The notes under the pieces are model-generated. The model was not told the origin of the DNA. It ran no database searches and saw only the letters and a list, made by a program, of their open reading frames with translations. The translations under genes and the position numbers were made by a program. A DNA stretch of 64,000 nucleotides. Source: Planctomycetota bacterium (lineage in GTDB: Bacteria; Planctomycetota; UBA1135; GCA-002686595). Below, piece after piece: positions 7,923 to 16,503 of the stretch. Every line of letters begins with the position of its first letter. Position 1 is the first letter of the stretch. The DNA is taken from positions 1 to 64,000 of the forward strand of contig JAJDET010000366.1 in NCBI GenBank assembly GCA_029259655.1, in the 5' to 3' direction.

Positions 7923-10436
7923 TCAGGGGCGGATTCGGGTCACCTCTCCGGCACGCAGGGACACTGGCAGGCGCAGCACCTGCTCTTCGCCGGAGAGGAG
8001 GACGAGCGTGCGCGCCGTCTCCGACACCGAATAGACGTCGGAGCGCCCCTTCTCGAAGTGCCCCGCCTCCGAGGTGAAGTTGACGTCGCCGTGACTCCTC
8101 CGGAGAACGAGCGTGAGGCCGGCGGCGTCCTCGATGCGGAACGAGTCGGCGACACCGGCCTCCGTGAGCTCGACCGAGAAGTGGAGGTTGGCGGCGAGCA
8201 CGATCTCGAGCTCGTCGCCGTTCTCGACGTCGTCGAGGGAGCGGTGAACGAATCCGACACCGGCTCCGCCCCAGACCTGGAGCTCGACACCCTCGGTCGC
8301 GAGCGCGTCGAACACGAAGCGCCCGTCCGGGCCGGTGATCGCCTGCGTTCGCGCGAAGGCGTACAGGCTCTCGCCCGGCCCGTCGTCGTCCGCCGGAGTC
8401 TCGAGCTTCCTGATCGGCGAGATCGTGACGCCCTCGACGGGATCGCCGTTCGGTCGCACCACGCGGCCGGATAGAGCCACGCGCGTCGCTCCGGGGAGGA
8501 CGATCTCGACGCCTTCGGTCCCCGCCTGGACCGGTCCCATCCGCGCCGCACGGAGCGCCGGTCCGACGGCCCACAGGTCGTAGCTCCTGTCGAGCAGCCC
8601 CTCGATCTCGAAGCGCCCTTCGGCATCCGTCCGCCCCGACTCTTCGGACGCCGCCAGGAGCTCCTCGACGTAGCCGGCGTGCGCGTACGAGACGTCCGAC
8701 CTCTCCTCCATCAGCCACCCGAAGACGGAGCGGTCGACGAGGCGCACGTCGACGTCCGGGACCGGGAGACCGTCGGAGTCGACGACGCGGCCTCGAAGGG
8801 CGAGCGGCGTCCCGTCGAGCGCGAGGAGACAGAACGCCGGCCAGCCGGTTTCCGGGTGGAGCACGGTGTCGCGCGCCAGCCTCGCGGGGAGAAAGCCCGG
8901 AGCCAGCGCTCGCAGCTCCGTGTCCTCGATCGGCACGCCGTTGAACCACAGGTCGAGCTGGAAGCCGCCGTCCCGATCGGTCTGGGTGCTGACGTGGCCG
9001 ATCGCCACCCACGCGCCCTCCACCGGACGACCGCGCGGATCGACGACGCGCCCCAGCAGGAACTCCGAGCCGGCCTGAGCGGTGGTGAGCACGACGCGCA
9101 GTCCGACCGCCGGACGCCCGTCGAGCTCCACGGTGGCGTCCTCGAAGCCGGTCCTCTGCACGCGCAGGTGCGCGCGCTCGAGACAGGGGGCTCGTCCGAT
9201 TGAGAATATCCCGACCGGGTCGCTCTCCACCACCCACTCCGCGAAGGACGACCGGTCGAGCGGGATCCCGAAGTCGCTCTTCACGCGACTCGCGATCACC
9301 AACCGGACCTCGGCCTCGACCACCGGATCGCCGTTCTCGTCCACGATCTCGCCCGCGAGCTCGCACGACTCCGCGACCACGACGACGACGGACTCGCGCG
9401 GAGCGTTCCCGAGCACGACCCCCTCGAGGAGCGTGACGTAGGTCTCGCTCGCGGCGACGACACGCCCTCCGCGCGCGAGCGGGGGGAACAGGGCCTCGCC
9501 GGTCGCGTCCGTCACGACGCGCGCGATTTCCGCCGTCCCCGACAGGAGCACGAGGTCGAGACCGGGGACGGGCCGTCCAGCGGCGTCGACGGCGATCGCG
9601 AAGAGGTCGCGCTCGAGTGCGACGAACGCCGTCGGTGCCGCGTCCGGTCCGGGCTCCGGCTCCGGCGCAGCGGTACGGGCAACCTCGCTGCGCGCGGCAG
9701 CGAGGGGCGGCGCGAGCTCGGGGGACGCGGCCTCGACCGCGTGGACCTCACGCGACTCCGCGGCCGGGAGAGACTCGGTCTCCGACCCCAGTGCCCACCA
9801 CCCTCCGATGAGGAGCGTTCCGGCGACGGAGCCGGCGACGAGTGCGACCTTGCTGCTCACGATCAGGCCTCCTGTGCTCAGGCCGGCGGCCGCGGGCCGC
9901 TCGGCGACGAGGGGAAGGAGTGCCGTGAGCCACGAACCGCCGCCGTCCTCGCGCGCGAGGCGCTCGCGCAGGAGCCGTCTCGCGCGCATGAGCCGCGTCT
10001 TGACGGTCGCCGTGGAGACGCCCAGATCGCGGGCGATCTGGACCGGCTGGCGATCGTCGAAGTAGCGCAGGAGGACGGTGGTCCGATAGGGCTCGTCGAG
10101 CTCCATGACGGTCTCGACGACGCGCTTCTGGACCGCGGCTCGCTCGAGCACGTCGCCCGCCCCGCTCTCGGGGACGCGCTCGCCGTGCGCGAGACTCTCG
10201 CGATCCTCTCGGCGCGCTCCCCCTCGCCGCTCCTGGCGTACGAGGTTCTTCAACACCGTCGCCAGCCAGCGGCGGATCGACGAACCCTCGGGCGGCGGCG
10301 TCCTGTGGACGGCCAGCCACGCTTCCTGCGTCAGGTCCTCGGCCAGGTGAGCGTCGCGGGCGAGGCTCGTCGCGAGGCCGCGAACCCAGTCGAGCTCGCG
10401 CAGGAGGAGAGGGGAGAGGGGAGTGGGCTCCGGCAT
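7923..10436 (-). CDS. ECF sigma factor fused to a membrane anchor and carboxypeptidase-regulatory-like repeats
   Basis: A single 837-residue open frame. Residues 1-165 form an ECF sigma factor: region 2 (AEDLTQEAWLAVHR, IRRWLATVLKNLVRQERR) and region 4 with its HTH (LDEPYRTTVLLRYFDD, IARDLGVSTATVKTRLMRAR). A hydrophobic helix follows at about 188-214 (IVSSKVALVAGSVAGTLLIGG). The remaining 620 residues carry at least five beta-sandwich carboxypeptidase-D-regulatory/CnaB-like units, each marked by a G-x-V-V-D-x-x-G-x-P-V pattern (GRVVDPRGRPVEGA, GRVVDSDGLPVPDV, GRVVRPNGDPVEGV, GEIVDENGDPVVEA, AIAVDAAGRPVPGL). With the sigma part inside, the repeats would be extracytoplasmic, making a membrane-tethered sigma factor with a built-in sensor. 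The ATG at 10436 is the start that precedes the sigma homology. No separate anti-sigma gene is adjacent. Confidence 0.9.
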   Translation of the reverse strand: MPEPTPLSPLLLRELDWVRGLATSLARDAHLAEDLTQEAWLAVHRTPPPEGSSIRRWLATVLKNLVRQERRGGARREDRESLAHGERVPESGAGDVLERAAVQKRVVETVMELDEPYRTTVLLRYFDDRQPVQIARDLGVSTATVKTRLMRARRLLRERLAREDGGGSWLTALLPLVAERPAAAGLSTGGLIVSSKVALVAGSVAGTLLIGGWWALGSETESLPAAESREVHAVEAASPELAPPLAAARSEVARTAAPEPEPGPDAAPTAFVALERDLFAIAVDAAGRPVPGLDLVLLSGTAEIARVVTDATGEALFPPLARGGRVVAASETYVTLLEGVVLGNAPRESVVVVVAESCELAGEIVDENGDPVVEAEVRLVIASRVKSDFGIPLDRSSFAEWVVESDPVGIFSIGRAPCLERAHLRVQRTGFEDATVELDGRPAVGLRVVLTTAQAGSEFLLGRVVDPRGRPVEGAWVAIGHVSTQTDRDGGFQLDLWFNGVPIEDTELRALAPGFLPARLARDTVLHPETGWPAFCLLALDGTPLALRGRVVDSDGLPVPDVDVRLVDRSVFGWLMEERSDVSYAHAGYVEELLAASEESGRTDAEGRFEIEGLLDRSYDLWAVGPALRAARMGPVQAGTEGVEIVLPGATRVALSGRVVRPNGDPVEGVTISPIRKLETPADDDGPGESLYAFARTQAITGPDGRFVFDALATEGVELQVWGGAGVGFVHRSLDDVENGDELEIVLAANLHFSVELTEAGVADSFRIEDAAGLTLVLRRSHGDVNFTSEAGHFEKGRSDVYSVSETARTLVLLSGEEQVLRLPVSLRAGEVTRIRP

Positions 10437-10500
10437 CCGAGAGCCACGGTGCCGCTCGGCGCCGAGCGGATTCAGGATACCGGAGGTTTCGCGAGCCGGC

Positions 10501-12126
10501 TCAGGGAGCGTCGACCGCACCGGCCTCGACGCCGCCCGTGCGGATCCGCCCCGCGAGATCGTCGAAGACCTCGTGCGCAGGAGCCCCCGAGCCGAGCAAC
10601 ACGCTCGCGATCGACGGCGTCGCGTCGTGGGCGACACCGTTCCAGGAGACGGACAGGAAGTCGCCCAGCCCCGTACCGGCCAAGTAGCCGGAGGCCCCCG
10701 TACCGCTCACCGAGCCGAAGGCGACGTTGCCGGAGACCGTGACGCCGCCCGAGCCCCCCGAGAAGAGGATCGCGTTGCTGTTCAGGCTGTAGCACGCGTT
10801 GTTCGCGAACGTCATCCCCGGCTTTCCATTCCAGTCGTTGAGCAGCGCAGCGCGGCCGGTGTTGACGAACGTGTTGTTGACCACGATCAGGTCGGTGACC
10901 GTGCCCTGGTGGTCACCGCTGTAGAAGGCGTTCAGGCCGTCGATCAGGACATTGTTCCGCACGATGGCCTCGCCCTGAACCTGCATCACGTTGTCGCCGG
11001 CGTTCCAGCAGACGTTGCGCTCGATGAGGTTCACGGGCATTCCGCCGGTCCCGTAGACCAGGATGCTCGGGTAGTTGGTGTCGTGGACGGTGTTCTCGGC
11101 GATCCAGCAGCCCCACGAGCCCTGCTTGACCTCGATCCCGTCTCCCTGCGAGCCGCCGCAGTCGTAGACGTGGTTCAGCGCGATCACGACGTTGTTAGCG
11201 ATCGGGCTCGCGAAGTTCCCGCCGATGTAGAACCCCTCGCCGGTGCCGCCCGTCGAGTGAACCTGGTTGCGCGTGAAGTACAGGAACGACGTCGGGACCG
11301 AGTTCGCGGCGATCGCGTTGTCGTTCATGTCGTGCACGTGGCACTGGTCTATCCAGACGTTCTGGCAGTCGTGCAGGCGGAGTCCGATGCTCCCGCCCGT
11401 GATCTCGATCCCGCGCATGACGACGTAGCGGCAGGCACCGCCCTGTCCCATGTTCACCGTGTTCTGGCTCGCGTTCGAGCGCGTGATCACCGGCGTCGCC
11501 CCCGGCGCCGCCACGATCCAGATCGGGTTTCCCGCCGTGCCGACCAGGCTGATGTCGAGCAGCGAGTCGATCGTGTACGTCCCGCTCCCGATCCGAAGCT
11601 CGTCGCCCGGTGACAGGGACTGGATCACGGTCTCGAGCGCCGCGCCGTTCTGGGCGGAGGTCTGGCCGAAATCGTAGTTGAACGGAATCGTCGTCAGAGG
11701 TCGTGCGGCGGACCACGGCGGGAAGTACTGCTCCGGACTGCCCGGCGCCACCGCGAGCGTCTCCTCGACCGACGGCAACCCCTCGCCGCCCGTACCGACG
11801 CTCGTCACGACGCAGTACAGATCTCCGCCGACCCCCGTCACCTGGTAGGGCGGCGCGGCGACCTGCACGAAGGGCTTCCCCGTCGGGTCGATGGCGGGCG
11901 TCTCGGCCCAGTACACGCGATAGGCCGTCGCGTCGACGACCGTCGGCCAATCGACGAGAACGTTGCCGTTCGCCGTCGTCAGCGCGAGCGACGTCGGCGC
12001 GGCAGGTCCGGCCGGCGACGGGCTCCCGGCCACAGCACCTCCCCCACCGCCCCCGCCGCCGCAGCCGGCGCAGCCGGCGAGTGCGATTCCAACGACGAGA
12101 CAACCGACGCGTGCGCGCTCGAGCAT
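10501..12126 (-). CDS. right-handed parallel beta-helix lipoprotein
   Basis: A 541-residue exported protein with a lipobox (ALAGC, followed by a second Cys and a Gly run), a fibronectin-III-like segment (about 45-140, with DWPTVVDATAYRVYW) and a beta-helix of about 22-residue turns rich in Asn, Gly and Val (for example NVVIALNHVYDC, WIAENTVHD, IVRNNVLIDG, LIVVNNTFVNTG, VTVSGNVAFG). This is the pectate-lyase/PbH1 fold used by polysaccharide lyases and cell-surface adhesins; no lyase catalytic set could be identified. The ATG at 12126 has GGAAAGGGAAG upstream; longer in-frame extensions lack a signal peptide. It is 64 bp upstream of the sigma-factor fusion on the same strand, so they may share a transcript. 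Confidence 0.87.
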   Translation of the reverse strand: MLERARVGCLVVGIALAGCAGCGGGGGGGGAVAGSPSPAGPAAPTSLALTTANGNVLVDWPTVVDATAYRVYWAETPAIDPTGKPFVQVAAPPYQVTGVGGDLYCVVTSVGTGGEGLPSVEETLAVAPGSPEQYFPPWSAARPLTTIPFNYDFGQTSAQNGAALETVIQSLSPGDELRIGSGTYTIDSLLDISLVGTAGNPIWIVAAPGATPVITRSNASQNTVNMGQGGACRYVVMRGIEITGGSIGLRLHDCQNVWIDQCHVHDMNDNAIAANSVPTSFLYFTRNQVHSTGGTGEGFYIGGNFASPIANNVVIALNHVYDCGGSQGDGIEVKQGSWGCWIAENTVHDTNYPSILVYGTGGMPVNLIERNVCWNAGDNVMQVQGEAIVRNNVLIDGLNAFYSGDHQGTVTDLIVVNNTFVNTGRAALLNDWNGKPGMTFANNACYSLNSNAILFSGGSGGVTVSGNVAFGSVSGTGASGYLAGTGLGDFLSVSWNGVAHDATPSIASVLLGSGAPAHEVFDDLAGRIRTGGVEAGAVDAP

Positions 12127-12281
12127 GCTTCCCTTTCCGCTTCCCGACTCCCGGAGACCGGAGCTGGATCGACGGTCGGCGACGGCTGAATTGAGCGGAG
12201 CGTGTAACGACTGAGCACGAACACGGGTTGACCCCTCACGAGGGAGAGCGGACGATCGTCGGGCGGAAAGCAATTCCGACC

Positions 12282-13457
12282 GTGGAATACGATCTCGTCG
12301 TCGTCGGAGCGGGGCCCGGAGGCTCGAACGCCGCGGCGGCAGCGCTCGCCGGCGGGCTCGAGGTCGCCCAGGTCGACCGCGCGCGGTTCCCGCGCATCAA
12401 GCCCTGCGCCGGCGGGCTCACGATCAAGGCCTGCGAGTCGCTCGCGCTCCCGCTCGAGCCCTCCCTGCGGTCGACCTTCCGCGCCTTCGAGTTCAACGCT
12501 TGGCGCGGGACGGAGCGTCGCTTCGGCTACCGGAGCCCGATCCTGAAGATGGTCCTGCGGCCGGAGTTCGACAACCACCTGGTCGAGCGCAACCGGACGT
12601 CGGATCGCTTCCGGTTCTTCGACGGCGAGCCCGTCGTCGCGATAGATCGCGATTCCGACCGCTTCGTCGTGCGCACGCCCGAGCGCGAGCTCGTCGCGCG
12701 GCAGCTCGTCGGCGCCGACGGCGCGAACGGCACGACCAACCGCCTGTTCCGGATCGCCTCGCCCAGGCGACGGGCTGTCGCCGTCGAGATCAACCTCTAT
12801 CGCGACCGCGCCCGGATCGAGCCGGAGCCCGTCCCCTGCTTCGACTTCGGCTTCCTCCCGCTCGGGTACGGCTGGATCTTCCCGAAGGACGACCACTGGT
12901 CGGTCGGCCTGTACGCCCTGTCGGCGAGCGGCGTCGATCTCCGCGCTCGGCTCGCGGAGTACGTCGAGGCCCGCGGCTTCGACGTCGACGGCGATCCGCT
13001 CGACACGTTCGAGGCCCACACGATCCCGCTCGGCGGCCACCGCCTCGCCGTCCCCGACGAGCCGGTCTACGTCGTGGGCGACGCCGGCGGCTTCGCGGAC
13101 GCGCTCACCGGCGAGGGCATCTTTCACGCGCTCGAGAGCGGCAGGCTCGCGGGCGAGACGGCCATCCGGGTCGCGCGGGGCGAGGCGAAGCCGCGGGCCT
13201 ACTACCGCAGTCTCTGGCGGCGAGTCCTGCCCGACACCTTCCTCACGCACCACCTGGCCGACCGCTTCTATCGCGATCCGGCGCGCAGCCTCGCGTGGCT
13301 CGCGAAGCCGGTGCTCTGGCGACCGATCGTTCACGGCTACGGTCGCGGAGCGACGGTCGTGGAGTCGCTCGTCCGCGGCCCGCTCTACTGGGCGACCTCG
13401 CTGATGCGGCGGACGACGTCGATCGTCGCGCGCACGCGGCCGACGAGGTCGGCGTAG
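12282..13457 (+). CDS. geranylgeranyl reductase-like FAD-dependent oxidoreductase
   Basis: About 391 residues. The N-terminus is a dinucleotide-binding fold (EYDLVVVGAGPGGSNAAAA) and the C-terminal FAD motif reads VYVVGDAGGFADALTGEGI, the hallmark of the geranylgeranyl/digeranylgeranylglycerophospholipid reductase (GGR) group, as is KPCAGGLT near residue 42. These enzymes reduce isoprenoid double bonds in lipids, quinones or chlorophyll side chains; the substrate here is unknown. The GTG at 12282 places the beta strand directly at the N-terminus and has a GGCGGAAAG about a dozen bases upstream; a TTG at 12228 would add 18 residues. The 3' end overlaps the 3' end of the convergent methyltransferase gene by 73 bp. 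Confidence 0.87.
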   Translation: MEYDLVVVGAGPGGSNAAAAALAGGLEVAQVDRARFPRIKPCAGGLTIKACESLALPLEPSLRSTFRAFEFNAWRGTERRFGYRSPILKMVLRPEFDNHLVERNRTSDRFRFFDGEPVVAIDRDSDRFVVRTPERELVARQLVGADGANGTTNRLFRIASPRRRAVAVEINLYRDRARIEPEPVPCFDFGFLPLGYGWIFPKDDHWSVGLYALSASGVDLRARLAEYVEARGFDVDGDPLDTFEAHTIPLGGHRLAVPDEPVYVVGDAGGFADALTGEGIFHALESGRLAGETAIRVARGEAKPRAYYRSLWRRVLPDTFLTHHLADRFYRDPARSLAWLAKPVLWRPIVHGYGRGATVVESLVRGPLYWATSLMRRTTSIVARTRPTRSA

Positions 13458-15616
13458 CTCGCGAGGTCGTCCGCGGTGAGCTCGCGGCCGGCGCGGTCCT
13501 TCTTCCACTTGCGCGCGGGCGCGTAGGCGCCGATCCGGAAATCCAGCACCTCGGGAGGGACGTCTGCCTGTCTCGCGACGGGAGTGTCTCCGAGGTGCAC
13601 GCCGAGCAACTCCCGCCCGAGTGCCGCGAACGCCCGGAACTGCCGCGCATCGCGCGGCGGCGGGATGCGCGGGAAGTCGACCGCGAGCTCGTCCTCGTGC
13701 TTCGCGCGATAGCCCGGTGCGTGGAGCACGGCGTAGACGTACGCGAGGAGGTCGGGCGCGGGTGTGTCCGCGTCGGGAACGATGCGCCGTGCCTGGTCGG
13801 CGTCCACGTTGGGCACGAGCGGACCGTCCCCTTCCCCCACGAGGAGTGGGAAGCAGTGCGATCGCTCGCGGCTCCGGTTCGAGATCAGGTTGTCGTCGAC
13901 GAGCCGGCGGGAGGCGAACACGTGCCGCCAGGGCGGCGCGGCGAGCTGGCGGCAGACGACGAGGGCGACGTTCTTGACACCGTCGAGGTGTCGCATGAGC
14001 CTCCGCCGATCGCAGAAGACGAGCGCGCGGTGGTAGAGGATGCGGCGCGTGTCGAAGGGTCGGTAGGCGTAGTCGCGCAGGCTGAGGTCGAGGTCCGGTG
14101 CCTCCCGGAACCGCTCTCGCGCGCGCTCGAGCTTCCAGCCGGCGTTGTCGCGAATGCGGAGCCGCGCGCGCAGGTCGTCCACGGACTCGTGCGGATCGAG
14201 GAGCAGCGCGGCCCGCTCGCGCAGCGGCGCGTCGTCGAAGTCGACGACGAGCCGGTCGTGCGCGGTGACGATCCCGGAGACGGAGCGCGGGAAGAGCTCG
14301 GCGAGACCGGGCCACGACGCGTACTCGGGAGACGCACGCCTGCGCGGCACGAAGAACCAGCTCGGCGAGGTCGGCCGGATCTCGTGCGTGGCGAGGTCCT
14401 GTGCGGTCCCGTCCGCGAGACGGTCGAGCTTCTCTCGCCGTGTCCCGGAGAGGCGACCGTGAGTCACGCAGCTCCGGACTCCGGGCACGCGCGAGCCGAG
14501 GACGACGGACGTCCCCTGGTCGATCCCGAACAGGCTCTCGTCGACGGCGGCGTCCTCGCGGCGGCGCAGGCGCGAGCCGGAGAGATCGAGGATCCAAAGG
14601 CGCGAGAAGGTCGCGCACAGGGACGCCCGCATCCCGCGCAGCGTACGCGCGTCGAGGTACCCGTTGCTGGTCACGAGCCCGACGACGCCCACTCCGGCCC
14701 GCTCGATCGCGAGCTCCGCCAGCCGGACGAACTTCACGTAGTCGTCCTGGAGGTGCATCTCGAGCCGCAGCGCGCCCTTCTCCACGACGCGCTCGCCTGC
14801 GGCGTGTTTGTAGGGCTCGACCAGCGCGCGCGCGGCCGGTTCGAGGTTCCCGGAGCGAATGGACCAGGGCGGGTTGCCGAGCACGACCGTCACGCCGGCG
14901 GGCCAGACCTCCGTCGATGTGAGCGGGTTCGCGCCGCGCAGATCGAAGGCGATGTCGGGCCCGTCGAGCTCCCGCATCACCCGTGCGAGGTTGGCGCGGG
15001 CCAGGGACCGCGGCGCGTCGAGCAGCTCGAAGCCGACCAGGCGCTCCGCGAGCTCCGTCGCCGCGAAGTCGCGCCAGTGCTCGCCGAGCGTCACCCGCAT
15101 CCGCCGCAGGACACTCGCCAGGAAGACACCGCTCCCGGTCGCCGGATCGACGATGCGCACGAACGCGCTGTCGGGATCGACGCCGCCGGGAATGTCGAAC
15201 CCGTGCCGCGCCGCGAGCTCCGCCCACGTCGTGCGGTCGGCCAGCCCGTCGGCGAGCCCGAGCTCCTCGCGGAGGGCGCGGTCCACGCCGGCGACGACGT
15301 GGTCGGCCAGCGGCGCCGGCGTCGTGTAGACGCCTCGCCGCGAGCGCCGTTCGATGTCGGCTGCCGCGATCAGGAGCTCGTGCGCCAGGAAGGCGGGCTC
15401 CGTCCCGGGGAAACGCTTCGCGAGATCGGTGCGGATCCGGTCGGGGTCCGCTCGCTCGAGCGCCGCCTCGAGCTCGGGCGAAGAGCAGGCTCGCTCACCC
15501 GGCGAGGTCAGCCACTCCGCGAGCGCAAGACAAGCGGCCTCGTCCGCCCCCCCCACTCGCGCGACCGCTCGTGCGAGCGCCAGCGCACTCCGGTGGGGCA
15601 GAGCTCGAGTCGGCAC
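13385..15616 (-). CDS. solitary N6-adenine DNA methyltransferase with C-terminal specificity domain (type ISP/IIG-like)
   Basis: A 743-residue protein. It has motif X (RRGVYTTPAPLADHVV, about 93-108), motif I (IVDPATGSGVFL, about 155-166) and the catalytic motif IV NPPW (in VVLGNPPWSIRSGN, near 250). The C-terminal half, with FFVPRR, RPFDTRRILYH and the LISNRSRERSHCFPL block, matches the target-recognition part of type ISP restriction-modification enzymes. No nuclease or helicase domain precedes it and no separate restriction gene is adjacent, so it may act as an orphan methylase or be a remnant of a larger system. A GTG at 15616 fits the start of recognisable sequence. It is the last gene of the ABC-transporter/EEP operon, 59 bp after the EEP stop. 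Confidence 0.85.
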   Translation of the reverse strand: MPTRALPHRSALALARAVARVGGADEAACLALAEWLTSPGERACSSPELEAALERADPDRIRTDLAKRFPGTEPAFLAHELLIAAADIERRSRRGVYTTPAPLADHVVAGVDRALREELGLADGLADRTTWAELAARHGFDIPGGVDPDSAFVRIVDPATGSGVFLASVLRRMRVTLGEHWRDFAATELAERLVGFELLDAPRSLARANLARVMRELDGPDIAFDLRGANPLTSTEVWPAGVTVVLGNPPWSIRSGNLEPAARALVEPYKHAAGERVVEKGALRLEMHLQDDYVKFVRLAELAIERAGVGVVGLVTSNGYLDARTLRGMRASLCATFSRLWILDLSGSRLRRREDAAVDESLFGIDQGTSVVLGSRVPGVRSCVTHGRLSGTRREKLDRLADGTAQDLATHEIRPTSPSWFFVPRRRASPEYASWPGLAELFPRSVSGIVTAHDRLVVDFDDAPLRERAALLLDPHESVDDLRARLRIRDNAGWKLERARERFREAPDLDLSLRDYAYRPFDTRRILYHRALVFCDRRRLMRHLDGVKNVALVVCRQLAAPPWRHVFASRRLVDDNLISNRSRERSHCFPLLVGEGDGPLVPNVDADQARRIVPDADTPAPDLLAYVYAVLHAPGYRAKHEDELAVDFPRIPPPRDARQFRAFAALGRELLGVHLGDTPVARQADVPPEVLDFRIGAYAPARKWKKDRAGRELTADDLASYADLVGRVRATIDVVRRISEVAQ

Positions 15617-15675
15617 ACGCCCATGGACGGCTCTCGAAGAGCGCGGGTCAAGCGCGCGGCCGGGTCTCGAGCCCG

Positions 15676-16503
15676 TCAGCGGCGGTAGATCAGGTCGGCG
15701 GCCACGGGGTGGTGGTCCATGTCGCCCAGGCGGCGGCCGTGGACGGGACCGGCGGAGAGGACCTCGAACGCGGTCGGGTCGACGAAGACGTAGTCGAGCC
15801 GTCGATCCGGCTCGGCCGTCGAGCCCGCGCCGCGCGCCGCGTCGAGCAGCCGGTCGGCGACGAAGTTGTAGGTCTCGACGTCGCGGTAGGCGTCGTCCGT
15901 GAAGAGGTCGCGGCGCTTGTCGAGGTCGAGGTCGATGTTGAGGTCGCCCAGGAGGAGGTAGCCCCCGACCTCCGGCACGATCAGGAGCGCCTCGAGCGCG
16001 GCTCCGATCTCGGCGTTGCGCTCTGCGGCCGAGGCCACGTCGGCATGGATGCCCAGTGCGGCGACGACGCGGCCGTCCCCGTGCTCGAACCGGACGATGA
16101 GCGCACCGGGCGGAAGCGAGCCGGAGGGTTCGATACGCCGCAGGTTCGGGAGTCGGGAGAGCGCGACGACCCGACGACCGCGTCCGCTCTTCGCGGTCTC
16201 GAGCTCCCAGCCGGCACCGAGGGCGCTCGCCAGGGCCGCGGTCTGCGGACCGAAGCGCACCTCCTGGAGGAAGACCAGGTCGGGCTCGAGCTCGACGAGC
16301 GTTCGCGCGACGTGCTCGACGTGGTCGTCGTCGAGGGAACGCCCCCAATCGCCTCCGGCCTGCCCGACGTTCCAGGTCACGACGCGCAGCGTGCCGGGCA
16401 CGCGTGGGCCGAGCTCGAACGGCGGAATCTCCGCCACGGGCAGCCCGAAGCCCGCGAGGAGGAGCAGTGCGGCCAGGAGATACAGCGCGAGCTCGGCTCT
16501 CAC
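15676..16503 (-). CDS. endonuclease/exonuclease/phosphatase (EEP) family protein
   Basis: A 275-residue protein with an N-terminal hydrophobic helix (ELALYLLAALLLLAGFGL) that would anchor or export it, then an EEP/DNase-I fold: TWNVGQAGG (metal-binding Asn), FLQEVRF (metal-binding Glu), GDLNIDLDLD (catalytic Asp/Asn) and the terminal DMDHHPVAADL (catalytic Asp-His). All catalytic signatures are intact. Substrates in the superfamily are nucleic acids, phospholipids or inositol phosphates; with an exported position a phosphodiesterase is likely. The GTG start overlaps the permease stop (GTGA), so it belongs to the ABC-transporter operon. Confidence 0.88.
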   Translation of the reverse strand: MRAELALYLLAALLLLAGFGLPVAEIPPFELGPRVPGTLRVVTWNVGQAGGDWGRSLDDDHVEHVARTLVELEPDLVFLQEVRFGPQTAALASALGAGWELETAKSGRGRRVVALSRLPNLRRIEPSGSLPPGALIVRFEHGDGRVVAALGIHADVASAAERNAEIGAALEALLIVPEVGGYLLLGDLNIDLDLDKRRDLFTDDAYRDVETYNFVADRLLDAARGAGSTAEPDRRLDYVFVDPTAFEVLSAGPVHGRRLGDMDHHPVAADLIYRR

